NCBI RefSeq assembly: GCF_030066995.1
Contig: NZ_JASJAP010000001.1
Location: 372,001-436,000, forward strand
Origin: Erythrobacter sp.
Lineage (GTDB): Bacteria; Pseudomonadota; Alphaproteobacteria; Sphingomonadales; Sphingomonadaceae
Direction of reading: 5' to 3'
Length of the DNA: 64,000 nucleotides
Below, in pieces: positions 44,614 to 53,778 of this stretch. Position numbers and translations under genes: made by a program. Numbering within the stretch: position 1 is the stretch's first letter; each line of letters starts with the position of its first letter. Below the pieces are notes generated by a model. It did no database searches and had not been told where the DNA came from. It was given only the letters and a program-made list of their open reading frames with translations.

Positions 44614-45608
44614 TCGTCGCCCGATCGACCAGATACCCCTGCATCCGCAAAACTCGCCATGCCAAACAGAGACACGCTGGCCCTGATGATCGGGACGGCG
44701 AGCAACGCGCCGGTGCCTTCTCCAAGTCGCATCTCAAGGTCAAGCAGCGGCTTTGCCTGTAGCCATTCAAGCAGTGTTGCGTGTCCCTGCTCGGCAGACC
44801 GATGCGCGTAGACCATTGATGCTTCGCATTCAGCAGCAAGGGCTCGCGCAAGCGCCGAGGCAGCCGTCGCAATAAAGCCATCGACCACCACAACTTTCTT
44901 CGACGCAGCCGCACCGATGATTGCGCCTGCCATGGTGCCGATCTCAAAGCCGCCAACTTCTGCAAGTGCATCGATAGGAACCAGTTGCCCCGTCCGAGCT
45001 GCCGCGCGTTCAAGAATTGATTTCTTGTGGTTTAGCCCGGCATCATCGATTCCAGTCCCACGTCCGATGAGGTCGGCGATGGAAATTCCGCTCAGCTTGT
45101 GCGCGAGCAGCGTTGCCGAAGACGTATTGGCAATCCCCATCTCGCCAAAACACACGATAGTGCTGGCAAGGGATTGCCCATAGGACTGCCCCTGGCTGAT
45201 GGCTTTTGCTGCAACCTCTTGAGTCATCGCCGGGCCTTGCGCACTGTTTGAGGCGCCCGCTCCAAGTCGCATGTCAATCAGGTCTGTCCCGTTGACCAAA
45301 AGGCTCTTTACCCCGCAATCGACCACAGAAACTGGGATGCCAAGTTCCCCTGCAATCGCGTTTGCCGCAGCGCCATTCGCCAGAAAATTCGCAACCATCT
45401 GGCCCGTCACTTCCTGAGGGAAAGCCGACACGCCCTCCTCCGCGATGCCGTGGTCGGCGGCGAAGATCGTAAGGGAGGCAGTGAACTTCTCAGCTGAGGA
45501 TTCGCCAGTCACTGATGCAACGCGAACTGCGAGTTCTTCTAAGCGCCCCAACGAGCCAATGGGCTTGGTCTTCTGATCGAGCAGTTGTTGTAAGTTCTGT
45601 GCATTCAT
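44610..45608 (-). CDS. cobT: Nicotinate-nucleotide dimethylbenzimidazole phosphoribosyltransferase
   Basis: 332 residues from the ATG at 45608 (MNAQNLQQLLDQKTKPIGSLG); the frame continues upstream without family similarity. FAADHGIAEEGVSAFPQEVT, GEMGIANTSSATLL and AGLNHKKSILERA are CobT signatures, with the catalytic Glu in the C-terminal LRLGEGTGA-like RLGEGTGALLAVP. It activates the lower-ligand base to alpha-ribazole phosphate. First gene of cobT-cobS-phosphatase-cobO-bluB; no riboswitch is visible upstream. Confidence 0.95.
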   Translation of the reverse strand: MNAQNLQQLLDQKTKPIGSLGRLEELAVRVASVTGESSAEKFTASLTIFAADHGIAEEGVSAFPQEVTGQMVANFLANGAAANAIAGELGIPVSVVDCGVKSLLVNGTDLIDMRLGAGASNSAQGPAMTQEVAAKAISQGQSYGQSLASTIVCFGEMGIANTSSATLLAHKLSGISIADLIGRGTGIDDAGLNHKKSILERAAARTGQLVPIDALAEVGGFEIGTMAGAIIGAAASKKVVVVDGFIATAASALARALAAECEASMVYAHRSAEQGHATLLEWLQAKPLLDLEMRLGEGTGALLAVPIIRASVSLFGMASFADAGVSGRSGDE

Positions 45609-45813
45609 CGTGCGCGTGTCTAATTCAATATTGTATTCTGACAAGTTGATTGCTTTGCTGTCCGCCTGCTTGAGCTGACGTCGATTGAGCCGATTTTGGT
45701 ATGTCGGCTTCTGACTGATCGAGGTCGAAGAACTGCCATCTGGCTCACTACCCAATTACACCCTAGGAATGCGCGTGACTTTGTGCGGACCAACACCTAG
45801 ACCACGGTCCTCG

Positions 45814-46284
45814 ATGGGCACGAAGCTGCATATCAGAACTTGTCTGAAGCGAGCCTCGCTGACCTTGCTGCTTGCGGGGCTATGGCTGAATGCTCTTGCT
45901 CCAGCAGGATATATGATCACGTCGTCTCAAAGTGCCTGGCTGGTGGTTGTGCCGTGCCCCGAGATGCATCCGTTGGCGCGAGCTTTGAAGGCCCCAACTA
46001 AAAGCCAAATGACCATGAAGGGCAAAAGCACGGAGCATGCCCATATCAGCCACGCCCACATGGACCATCCCGGGTTGGAGCACGGCCACGACGAAGGCCC
46101 GTCAAGCAAGAAGTGCGACTTTGCTGGTCTTACCAAGTTCGCGACCGGCGCTGCGAATCCCATTGTATTCGCGTTGGCCATCGCCTTTGCGCTCTTGCTC
46201 GCCTTTGCTCCGCGCGGGCCATTGCAGCTTCCGCGTCTTGTCAAACTTAGGCCGCCGCTGCGCGGTCCGCCCGCTTACGCATAA
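45814..46284 (+). CDS. DUF2946-type His-rich exported or membrane protein
   Basis: About 156 residues. Hydrophobic N-terminal segment (ASLTLLLAGLWLNALAPAGYM), a middle part with a His/Asp/Glu-rich run (HAHISHAHMDHPGLEHGHDE) that could bind copper, zinc or nickel, and a C-terminal transmembrane helix followed by a proline-rich basic end. This layout fits DUF2946 proteins, often found beside TonB-dependent metal receptors. A start at 45769 is possible but AGGA would touch it directly. The receptor gene follows 91 bp downstream. Confidence 0.7.
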   Translation: MGTKLHIRTCLKRASLTLLLAGLWLNALAPAGYMITSSQSAWLVVVPCPEMHPLARALKAPTKSQMTMKGKSTEHAHISHAHMDHPGLEHGHDEGPSSKKCDFAGLTKFATGAANPIVFALAIAFALLLAFAPRGPLQLPRLVKLRPPLRGPPAYA

Positions 46285-46375
46285 AAAACACTCCATAATC
46301 TGCAGCTCCTTGAGAGCCGCCCGTTTCTCTGCGCCCAGGCTTTTAAGGCTTGGCGCGCACGCGTAAGGAATATCT

Positions 46376-48514
46376 ATGAAAACCCTGATGACTTCGGCGC
46401 TGCTCGCCGGAACGCTATCTTGCATAGCGCCTCCTGTGCTGGCGCAGGATCAAACTCCAGAAGAAGAAGAACGGAAAGACGGCGGGTGGACCCCCGGCGA
46501 CATCACTGTGACCGGTGACCGCACGACATATGCGGTGGATCAGGCCGGCGTTACCCGCACGCCGATCCCATTGCTGCAGATCCCTCAGTCGATCCAGGTC
46601 ATCACCGATGATCTGATCGAAGACCAGGAACTGGTGACGCTTGATGAAGCGTTGCGTAATGTTTCCGGCGTCGTGCCTTCGCTGCCATCGGAGCTGGTGC
46701 TCGCCAACCCGATCATACGCGGTTTTGAGGGAGAGATCTTCACCGATGGTCTGATCGGCTATGGCGATACGGCGGTAATCGATCCTGGCAGTCTCTGGAA
46801 TGTCGAGCGGGTCGAGGTCGCGAAGGGACCCACTTCAACGCTGTTCGGCGGCGGCACGGGCTCGCCTGTCGGGGGACTGATCAATGTGGTCTCAAAGACG
46901 GCCAACGGTCAGGACGTCGCCAAAGCGCGCGTGCGTGGGGGCAGCTTTGATACCTATTCGGCTGCGATCGATCTGGGCACCGCGCTGACCGATGCACTGT
47001 CAGTCAGAGTGATCAGCGAGTATCAAGACGCCGGCGACGCAATTGATGAGGTGGAAATTGAACGCATTCTTGTCTCGCCAAGCGTGCGCTGGGCTCCAAC
47101 ATCGGACACCGAAGTCATCGGGCGCTTCACCTATACCGAGGTGGACCAGCTTGAATATGCAGGGCTGCCTGCAGAATTTCAGAATGATAACCGGGTTGAT
47201 CCCTATCGTTTTAGCGGAGCAACGAACGCGCCCAACACCAATGTTCAGAATCTGACAGCGCAGCTCGAATGGACGCAGGTGCTGAATGAAGGGCTGAGCT
47301 TTCATCTGCGCGGGCGCCGGTATGAGAACGACTTTGACGAGTTTGCTTCCTCGCCCTTTTTCGCCTTCTTCCCCTGTGGTGAAGCGTCTGGCTTGAACGA
47401 GACATCTTGCCTGCAAATTCGCGGGCGGCTTCCCGCGAGCGTCGATGAATGGACCGTCGATGGCTCGCTTACAGCCGAGTTTGCTACGGGAGCGATAGAG
47501 CATGTCGTCCTTGGGGGCGTGCAATGGGATCAAGCCGATTACGAAGCGGCGACCGGGTTCGATTTCGCCAACCCAGTGGCTTTCGATTACGCCGACCCGG
47601 GTTCGGACTTTGACTTCTTTCCCATTCCCGAACTCAACACCTTTCTCGGCAATCGCTACGAGACCTTCGCCATCTATGCGCAAGATCAGATCACCATCGC
47701 CGATAGTGTCCATGTGCTGGCGTCGCTGCGCTATTCGGCGCTTGGCATTGAAGAGGTCGTTGGCGGTGCAGGTGCTCACGAGACCTATCATGAGTGGGAC
47801 CCGCGCTTTGGCATCACAATCGATGTGACCGAAGGGGTCAGCCTGTTCGCCGGTTATGCAACAGGCTCGCGGCTTTCGCTATTCTTTGTCGGGACCGATG
47901 GCGAAGAGCCCGTGCCTGAGCGGTCCGAGAGCTTCGAAGCGGGAGTAAAGTTCGAGCTGAAAGAAGTTGGCTTATCCGGCACGCTCGCCGCTTACCGTAT
48001 CGACCGCACGAATGTGCCGCTTACCGATCCGACCACGTTCATCACATCGATCCAGGTCGGCGCGCAGCGCAGCGAAGGGTTCGAGGCCGATCTGATCTTC
48101 GAACCAACGCGCGCGTTCTCGCTCCTTGCCAGCTACGCCTTCACGGACGCTCGCGTGACCGAGGATGTTGATCCCAATATCGTTGGCGATCGCTTGCCCC
48201 GCGTCCCAGATCACAGTGGCCGGATTGCAGCACGCTATCGCGTGCTGGCGGGCGCGCTAGAGGGCTTAGAACTTGGCGCAGGGCTGACCGGGGTGAGCGA
48301 GACGGTCATCACACTCCCCAACAACGCGGAGGTTGATGGCTATATCGTTGCGGACGCTCAGGCGAGCTACACGATCGGGCGCGCCCGCATTGGTCTGCGC
48401 ATCGATAACCTTTTCAACGCCGACTACTTCATTCCCTATCAATACTTCGCGCAGGACGTGGTGCGCCCGGGCAATCCGCGATCTGCATTTGTGACTCTTG
48501 GCTTTGAGATATGA
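46376..48514 (+). CDS. TonB-dependent siderophore-type receptor
   Basis: 712 residues. Signal peptide ending near VLAQ, plug domain with LLQIPQSIQVITDDLIEDQ, EALRNVSGVVPS, IRGFEGEIFTDGL and RVEVAKGPTSTLFGGGTG, and a barrel ending FVTLGFEI. The plug pattern is that of siderophore/metallophore receptors (TIGR01783 type). The ligand is unknown. It overlaps or abuts two Tat-exported DJ-1/PfpI proteins, so they are probably one operon that handles the imported compound. Confidence 0.9.
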   Translation: MKTLMTSALLAGTLSCIAPPVLAQDQTPEEEERKDGGWTPGDITVTGDRTTYAVDQAGVTRTPIPLLQIPQSIQVITDDLIEDQELVTLDEALRNVSGVVPSLPSELVLANPIIRGFEGEIFTDGLIGYGDTAVIDPGSLWNVERVEVAKGPTSTLFGGGTGSPVGGLINVVSKTANGQDVAKARVRGGSFDTYSAAIDLGTALTDALSVRVISEYQDAGDAIDEVEIERILVSPSVRWAPTSDTEVIGRFTYTEVDQLEYAGLPAEFQNDNRVDPYRFSGATNAPNTNVQNLTAQLEWTQVLNEGLSFHLRGRRYENDFDEFASSPFFAFFPCGEASGLNETSCLQIRGRLPASVDEWTVDGSLTAEFATGAIEHVVLGGVQWDQADYEAATGFDFANPVAFDYADPGSDFDFFPIPELNTFLGNRYETFAIYAQDQITIADSVHVLASLRYSALGIEEVVGGAGAHETYHEWDPRFGITIDVTEGVSLFAGYATGSRLSLFFVGTDGEEPVPERSESFEAGVKFELKEVGLSGTLAAYRIDRTNVPLTDPTTFITSIQVGAQRSEGFEADLIFEPTRAFSLLASYAFTDARVTEDVDPNIVGDRLPRVPDHSGRIAARYRVLAGALEGLELGAGLTGVSETVITLPNNAEVDGYIVADAQASYTIGRARIGLRIDNLFNADYFIPYQYFAQDVVRPGNPRSAFVTLGFEI

Positions 48515-48525
48515 GGAGCAGCGAT

Positions 48526-49353
48526 ATGCAACGCAGAGATATGATCCGCATGATGAGCGCGCTTGCCGCCACCGGCGCTCTGGCGGCACCGGCGTTTGCC
48601 CAAGGTGATGCGAAGCCGACCAGCCCAGATGGCGAAACGCTGATGGATATGAGCAAAGTGCCGCCAAGCTGGTTTGGCAATGAACAGGTCGCGGTCATCA
48701 TTTATGACAACATGACGGCGCTTGATGTGATTGGCCCGCAATACTTCCTGTCGGGGCTGTTTGGCGCCACCGTCCATATGGTGGCCAAGACCGACCAGCC
48801 GATCACCAGCGATAGCGGGATCACGATCACTCCCACCGCCACTTTCGAAACGTGCCCGAGGGCTCTCGATATCCTGCTTGTCGGAGGCGGCGTCTCAGGC
48901 ACGCTGGCGGCGATGCGCGATGATGTCACGCTCGATTTTCTGGCGGACCGAGGCAGCCGGGCGAAGTGGGTGACAAGCGTGTGCACCGGATCTCTTTTGC
49001 TGGGTCAGGCGGGGCTCCTGAAAGGTTACCGCGCAACCTCGCACTGGATCGGTCGCCCGCTGCTCAACGACTTTGGCGCGATCGAAGTCAATGAGCGTAT
49101 GGTGTTTGACCGTAACCGTGCCACCGGGGCGGGCGTTTCCGCCGGCCTCGATCTGGGTCTTGAGCTTATGCACCGAATGCGCCCGCTCGATCTCGCGCAA
49201 GCCATGCAGGTCATGGCCGAGTACGCGCCCGAACCCCCGCTTGATTTCGGCACGCCTGAGAAGGTGCCTTCGGACGTTCTTGCAGGGATTGAGGGCCGTC
49301 TGTCCGGCTTCACCGATGCAGTACGCGCGACCGCGCGAACGGCCCGAATTTGA
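48526..49353 (+). CDS. Tat-exported DJ-1/PfpI protein, isonitrile hydratase-like (copy 1)
   Basis: 275 residues. Twin-arginine signal peptide (QRRDMIRMMSALAATGALAA) places it in the periplasm. The catalytic domain has ALDVIGPQYF with the Asp and VTSVCTGSLLL with Cys-Thr, the residue set described for isonitrile hydratase InhA, which converts isonitriles to N-substituted formamides. GGAG lies about 9 nt before the ATG at 48526. It follows the receptor by 11 nt and is followed by a paralogue. Substrate is inferred from the motif only; export of this family is uncommon. Confidence 0.8.
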   Translation: MQRRDMIRMMSALAATGALAAPAFAQGDAKPTSPDGETLMDMSKVPPSWFGNEQVAVIIYDNMTALDVIGPQYFLSGLFGATVHMVAKTDQPITSDSGITITPTATFETCPRALDILLVGGGVSGTLAAMRDDVTLDFLADRGSRAKWVTSVCTGSLLLGQAGLLKGYRATSHWIGRPLLNDFGAIEVNERMVFDRNRATGAGVSAGLDLGLELMHRMRPLDLAQAMQVMAEYAPEPPLDFGTPEKVPSDVLAGIEGRLSGFTDAVRATARTARI

Positions 49354-49375
49354 CCCAATATGAGAGATACAATCG

Positions 49376-50266
49376 ATGACTATAAACAGAAGAGCGCTGC
49401 TAGGCGGAATGACTGGCGCGGCGATGCTTGCCCCATTCCTGGCGATAGAGCGCGCGATGGCTCAACATGCAGAGCATGGAGGTCATGGGTCCCAGGCCGG
49501 GGCGACAGGATCTCCATCGCCCGCAGAGCAGCAAGAGATGGCTGCGCGGCACGATCAGATGATGCAGGAGATGTTTGGCGACAATCTCTTCAAGAACGAA
49601 CAGGTCGCAATGCTGCTCTACCCCGGCTTCACCGCCTTGGACCTTGTAGGGCCGCACTATTTCTTCGCCTGCATGTTTGGCGCGAAGGTCCATCTGGTGA
49701 CAACCGAAGCGGACTTAGAACCTGTCGCCTCAGACCTTGGCCTGGCGATCGCACCGACAATCACTTTGGAAGAGACGCCCAGTGATCTTGACGTGCTGTT
49801 CCTGCCCGGTGGAACCCGCGGTACGCTCGACGTGATGAAATCGGAGCGTGTTTTGGGCTGGGTCAGTGACCGAGCCTCGCGCGCAAAACACATCACCAGC
49901 GTGTGTACGGGTTCGATGATACTCGCAAAAGCTGGCCTTCTCGAGGGTAAAAAGGCCACTTCACACTGGGCAACTCTCCCCGTCCTGGCAGACTACGGTG
50001 CAATCCCGACCGACGAACGCGTGGTGCGAGACGGAAACATCCTGACAGGGGCCGGCGTCTCGGCGGGGCTCGATTTCGCGATCGCGCTGGTCGAACAGCT
50101 GCGGGGACGCAAATACGCCGAAGCGCTCGTACTCCAGGCGGAGTACGCGCCCGAGCCATCAATCAAAGCGGGCAGCATCACAGATGCTTCCGCCGATGTC
50201 GGGGAGATGATGGAGCTGATGTTCAGCCCGGTTGCCCAAGAGTTCAAAGCCTTGGCCTCTGGCTAA
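49376..50266 (+). CDS. Tat-exported DJ-1/PfpI protein, isonitrile hydratase-like (copy 2)
   Basis: 296 residues, a paralogue of the preceding gene. Twin-arginine signal (INRRALLGGMTGAAMLAPF), then a His-rich linker (HAEHGGHGSQ) that might bind metal, then the domain with ALDLVGPHYF and ITSVCTGSMIL carrying the same Asp and Cys-Thr set. The two copies have diverged considerably outside these motifs, suggesting different substrates or a hetero-oligomer. It lies 22 nt after copy 1 and before the DUF418 gene. Confidence 0.8.
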   Translation: MTINRRALLGGMTGAAMLAPFLAIERAMAQHAEHGGHGSQAGATGSPSPAEQQEMAARHDQMMQEMFGDNLFKNEQVAMLLYPGFTALDLVGPHYFFACMFGAKVHLVTTEADLEPVASDLGLAIAPTITLEETPSDLDVLFLPGGTRGTLDVMKSERVLGWVSDRASRAKHITSVCTGSMILAKAGLLEGKKATSHWATLPVLADYGAIPTDERVVRDGNILTGAGVSAGLDFAIALVEQLRGRKYAEALVLQAEYAPEPSIKAGSITDASADVGEMMELMFSPVAQEFKALASG

Positions 50267-50300
50267 AACACTCCGCTGCAACCCTTCTTTAGGATGGTCG

Positions 50301-51527
50301 ATGATCGCTAACCAGACAGCAGAGGTGACTTCCCACGAGATGTCCACCGATCGCTCCAGTGCCCCTACAACAAGCGCGCGCCTCGGCACGCTTGATGTCT
50401 TGCGGGGCGTCGCCGTGCTTATGATCTTTGTGGTCAACATCAAGATGATGGCAAACGGCTACAACCATTACGTCACCCGATCACTCTGGGAAGGTGAGGT
50501 GGCGGCTTGGATCGCGTTTGTCCAAGGCGAGTTCATTCACGGCCAGTTCGTCACGATCTTCACCGCGCTTTTTGGCGCCGGGCTCGCCCTGTTGCTCGCG
50601 CGAGATAACCCGGTGCAGATGCGCGTGGTGCTCCGCCGGCTGTTCTGGCTGGCCGTGTTTGGGGGGCTGCACCTGATCTTCCTACGCGAAGGGGATATCC
50701 TGATCTGGTATGCGTTAGTGGGCTTTCTCGCAGTTCCCTTTGCCCAGCTAAGGGCAGTGACTCTCTTGGGTCTGGGCTTCGCTCTACAAATCGCCGCCTA
50801 TACTCACTACACCCTATTGCCAATCGCAGAGCCAGGGCCTGCCGCTGTCCTCTGGTCGTCCGCATCACAGGCGCATCTGGAAGTGGCTGACATCATGCTC
50901 GGTTCTGTCGGAGACCAGGTTTCGGCTAGGCTACATGCAGCGTGGTACTACATGATCGATCTGTTTTTGGTGGGCGGTGTCTGGATCGACACGTTGGGGG
51001 TGATGTTGATCGGGATGGGCTTGCTCAAAACCGGCTTTTTGAGCGGAGAGCTCTCGCTGAATACGTACGCGATCTTGGCAGTCGCCGGCCTTATTGTCGC
51101 TGCATCCGAGCATGTCCTTCCGCTTCTGGCCGCAGGTGAATCCGAGTTGGAGAAAGCTGTGCTCAATGTATCAGGTTACGCTCATCGCTTTGGCGGAGCG
51201 CTCGTCTGGTCGTCACTGATCGTTGCGGCCGTATCGGCCGGATGGCAGGCGAAGGCGCTGGCAGCTGCAGGCCGCACCGCCTTCACAGTCTACATCCTGC
51301 AATCGGTGATAGGTCTGGCCCTTTTTTCGGGCCTCGGGCTGGGTTTGTTTGGGCAGCTGTCTCTCGGCGGCTTAATGCTGATCACGATCGGGGTGTGGGC
51401 CTTCTTCCTGATCGCCGCACCGCTCTGGCTTGCCCGCTACCGATTTGGGCCGTTTGAGTGGGTGTGGCGCTCTTTGACCTATGGTCGGCGACAGTCATTT
51501 CGCCTGGTGTCGTCGAAAAGGCAGTAG
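50301..51527 (+). CDS. DUF418 membrane protein
   Basis: 408 residues, about ten transmembrane helices. LDVLRGVAVLMIFVVNIKMM at the start and the C-terminal RTAFTVYILQSVIGLALF and PLWLARYRFGPFEWVWRSLTYG are typical of DUF418 (YeiB-like) proteins, distantly related to acyltransferase-3 membrane proteins. Function is unknown. AGGATGG lies before the ATG at 50301. The 34-bp gap after copy 2 of the DJ-1 gene suggests the same operon, perhaps export or uptake of a processed product. Confidence 0.85.
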   Translation: MIANQTAEVTSHEMSTDRSSAPTTSARLGTLDVLRGVAVLMIFVVNIKMMANGYNHYVTRSLWEGEVAAWIAFVQGEFIHGQFVTIFTALFGAGLALLLARDNPVQMRVVLRRLFWLAVFGGLHLIFLREGDILIWYALVGFLAVPFAQLRAVTLLGLGFALQIAAYTHYTLLPIAEPGPAAVLWSSASQAHLEVADIMLGSVGDQVSARLHAAWYYMIDLFLVGGVWIDTLGVMLIGMGLLKTGFLSGELSLNTYAILAVAGLIVAASEHVLPLLAAGESELEKAVLNVSGYAHRFGGALVWSSLIVAAVSAGWQAKALAAAGRTAFTVYILQSVIGLALFSGLGLGLFGQLSLGGLMLITIGVWAFFLIAAPLWLARYRFGPFEWVWRSLTYGRRQSFRLVSSKRQ

Positions 51528-51655
51528 CTGTTCATCGCTCTCAGCGTTCCCGAGCACGGATGGCACTCTAGTACTGAGCATTGCACGCCACTGCCAGAAA
51601 CCGCTTTTCTTAGGATGCGGACGCCAGACAGAAAGAGGCCGGCGCCCAATAGCAG

Positions 51656-51919
51656 TCAGATTTCGGTCTTTTCGGCGAGCGTCAGAGCATCTTCGATATC
51701 GACGTCCAAGTATCGCACAGTGTTATCGATCTTGGAATGACCCAGCAGAACTTGGATTGCCCGAATGTTGCCCGTGGCTTTGTAGATGATTGAAGCCTTG
51801 GTTCGGAGCAGCGAGTGGGTGCCATATTCCTCCGGCGGCAAGCCGACAGCTGTTACCCACTCATCTACAAGTCGTGCGTATTGTCGGGTGCTCAAGTGGC
51901 GAATGTCCGCTTTCGGTAG
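51656..51919 (-). pseudogene. C-terminal fragment of a tyrosine recombinase
   Basis: About 80 residues with the catalytic end of a phage-type integrase: GTHSLLRTKASIIYK (HxxR) and IQVLLGHSKIDNTVRYLDVD (His and nucleophilic Tyr). Upstream a stop is met after ADIRHLSTRQY, and no N-terminal part is present. It marks a decayed mobile element that includes the traC/traD remnants to the right. Confidence 0.82.
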
Positions 51920-52068
51920 CTAAGATCTGGAATGGCTACGTCTTGGATTAGGGCGCAAAGCTGACACTAGACCGTTATCGGTTGACGGTTTCGGGGGCGG
52001 GGAGGCGCTATCGGATCAGCGGTGTTAGATAAAGTTGGCTGACTGAATAGGAGCTGTGACGACCCGTT

Positions 52069-52083
52069 CGAACATCATGTTCG
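52069..52083. promoter_or_regulatory. 15-bp palindrome before the antitoxin gene
   Basis: CGAACAT-C-ATGTTCG lies 60 bp before the Xre-type antitoxin start. Such antitoxins usually repress their own operon, so this may be the operator. The wider 248-bp gap 51920-52143 shows nothing else. Confidence 0.4.
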
Positions 52084-52143
52084 CTCTGCGATTTAATTGA
52101 TATTTCGTCATGTGACGCTTATAGAAACGTCAGGAGACGTGAT

Positions 52144-52575
52144 ATGGCAATTCTAGCAATTCAAGAAGTCGAAGCGCTGGTCGGCTTGCAAACCTTCTCA
52201 AACGAGAATGATCGAGGTCGCCTGACAAGCGCAGCAGTCAAAGCTGTGCTGCGACTTACTGATGCTTGGGGTACCAGCAACGCTGAAGGGTCGGCGCTCC
52301 TCGGTGTATCACTTAGCACGTGGGACCGTATGAAAGCGGGGACTTGGGAAGGGACTCTAAGTCAGGATCAACTGACGCGCGCCTCTGCGCTTATCGGGCT
52401 GTTCAAAGGCCTCCACCTGCTGTTTGCGAACGACATGGCTGACCGTTGGCCTAAGTTGGAGAACAAAGCACCTGTCTTTGATCGGATGTCGCCCGTCGAT
52501 GCGATGATCGAAGGTGGTATTCCGCGCATGCTTGAAACCCGGCAGTATATCGACGCGCTTCGTGGCGGGCTCTGA
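52144..52575 (+). CDS. Xre/MbcA/ParS-type antitoxin
   Basis: 143 residues. An N-terminal helix-turn-helix region (AWGTSNAEGSALLGVSLSTW) and a C-terminal toxin-binding domain of the DUF2384 kind (ALIGLFKGLHLLFAND, then DAMIEGGIPRMLETRQYIDALRGG) are clear. It neutralises the RES toxin encoded next and probably represses the operon. AGGAGACG precedes the ATG. It overlaps the toxin start by 14 nt if the GTG at 52562 is used. Confidence 0.9.
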   Translation: MAILAIQEVEALVGLQTFSNENDRGRLTSAAVKAVLRLTDAWGTSNAEGSALLGVSLSTWDRMKAGTWEGTLSQDQLTRASALIGLFKGLHLLFANDMADRWPKLENKAPVFDRMSPVDAMIEGGIPRMLETRQYIDALRGGL

Positions 52576-53263
52576 AGAGCAGCAAGAACCGCCACTGACC
52601 CGCGAGGCTTTCGAGCGTACTGTGCGTCTCGTGAGCAGCGCGCGGCTGCGCGACGCCGTGATGTCACCGCTCGCTGACGATGAGGAAGAGCTTGCGCTGC
52701 TGGCCGAGATAGAGGGCGCAACCAGCTCACGCTTGATTGCCGAGGAGCGCGGTACAGGCGGTGTATCTCCGGACGAACTCGTACACGGAGTGCCGCATGC
52801 GAAGTTCATCAATGCCAGTTTTGCGTATGCCAAACCGCGCGATCCAAACCGGTTTAATCCGGCTGATCGCGGCGCCTGGTACGCGGCTCTCGACGTCGAA
52901 ACCTCAATTGCAGAGGTTGGCGTCCATCTGACACAGGCATTGGCTGATGCTGGCGATTTCAATGCGGTCGTCGAGTATGGCGAGATGATTGCCAGCATGT
53001 CGGGCGTCTTCGTGGATCTTCGCGATATGCCAGATCACCCGGCGCTCAACCCGAACAAAGAAGAAGGATACGCCGTTGGTAACGCTTTGGCGGCCAAAGC
53101 TCGCGGGGAGGGCCACAACGGCATTATCTACCCTTCGGTACGCCATGCAGGCGGCACCTGCATTGCGGCTCTTTGGCCGAATGTTGTGCAATCGGTGGTC
53201 CAGGGTGAGATGTACCGACTTATCTGGAACGGCAGTGCGGATTTTGAGGTTCGCGGTCTCTAG
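52562..53263 (+). CDS. RES-domain toxin
   Basis: About 233 residues from the GTG at 52562; an upstream GTG at 52514 is less likely because it would overlap the antitoxin further. RES toxins degrade NAD+. The core shows RFNPADRGAWYAALDVETSI with the conserved Arg, Tyr and Glu, and later GHNGIIYPSVRHAGGTCIAA with the conserved Ser region. The N-terminal 80 residues are longer than in the shortest RES proteins. The reading frame is intact, unlike the mobile genes around it. Confidence 0.88.
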   Translation: MAGSEEQQEPPLTREAFERTVRLVSSARLRDAVMSPLADDEEELALLAEIEGATSSRLIAEERGTGGVSPDELVHGVPHAKFINASFAYAKPRDPNRFNPADRGAWYAALDVETSIAEVGVHLTQALADAGDFNAVVEYGEMIASMSGVFVDLRDMPDHPALNPNKEEGYAVGNALAAKARGEGHNGIIYPSVRHAGGTCIAALWPNVVQSVVQGEMYRLIWNGSADFEVRGL

Positions 53264-53472
53264 CTACAAACCAATCAGACGTCGTTTCTGCGGAACTTCA
53301 ACTATCGAGACGCCCGGAAGTTCAGAGAGCGCCGAAGCCATGAGATCCACATCCACTGTGGCGTTAAAGGAGGCAAAGAACTAGGCGGGTTCACACTGTC
53401 CCGGCGACCTTACTGCATTGGATTACAACCACGATTATCATCACTCCATCACACCAACGATGGAGACAACAC

Positions 53473-53778
53473 TTGCGCAAGCCCCGCGATTTTGATTCGG
53501 AACTGAAGGCACTTGCCGACAAGGCAAAGTAGTTAAAGGAACGCCGCGTGCGCGACCTTGATGCGCTGGTCACTGCAACAGGAGCCGACGCGCTCGATGC
53601 CGATGTCCTGGCAGGCGCACTGCTCGATGCTGCGGCGAATACCGACAAGGCAATCGGGGAGGGCTGGCGCAAGCGCGGCGCGGCCTTCTTTCAAGGTAAG
53701 TCACGCGACAATTCGAGCGGACCTCGCCAACAGCCGGAAGGCACTCTATCGCTTGATGGCGGCGCGGCACAGGCTTGA
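53473..53778 (+). pseudogene. traC: traC conjugal transfer remnant with in-frame stop
   Basis: The frame from a TTG reads LRKPRDFDSELKALADKAK, then TAG at 53530-53532, then LKERRVRDLDALVTATGADA and WRKRGAAFFQG, matching TraC-type conjugal proteins of alphaproteobacterial plasmids. The single stop probably inactivates it. Its end overlaps the traD-like frame. Confidence 0.72.

Noticed and set aside
45609-45813. A cobalamin riboswitch before cobT
   Set aside because: The region lacks the B12 box and the conserved AGGGAA-type and GCAACTG-type elements.
52066-52082. Possible alphaproteobacterial LexA box (GTTC...GTTC)
   Set aside because: The spacing between the two GTTC words is 9, not the 7 bases required, and the symmetrical reading as an inverted repeat is better.
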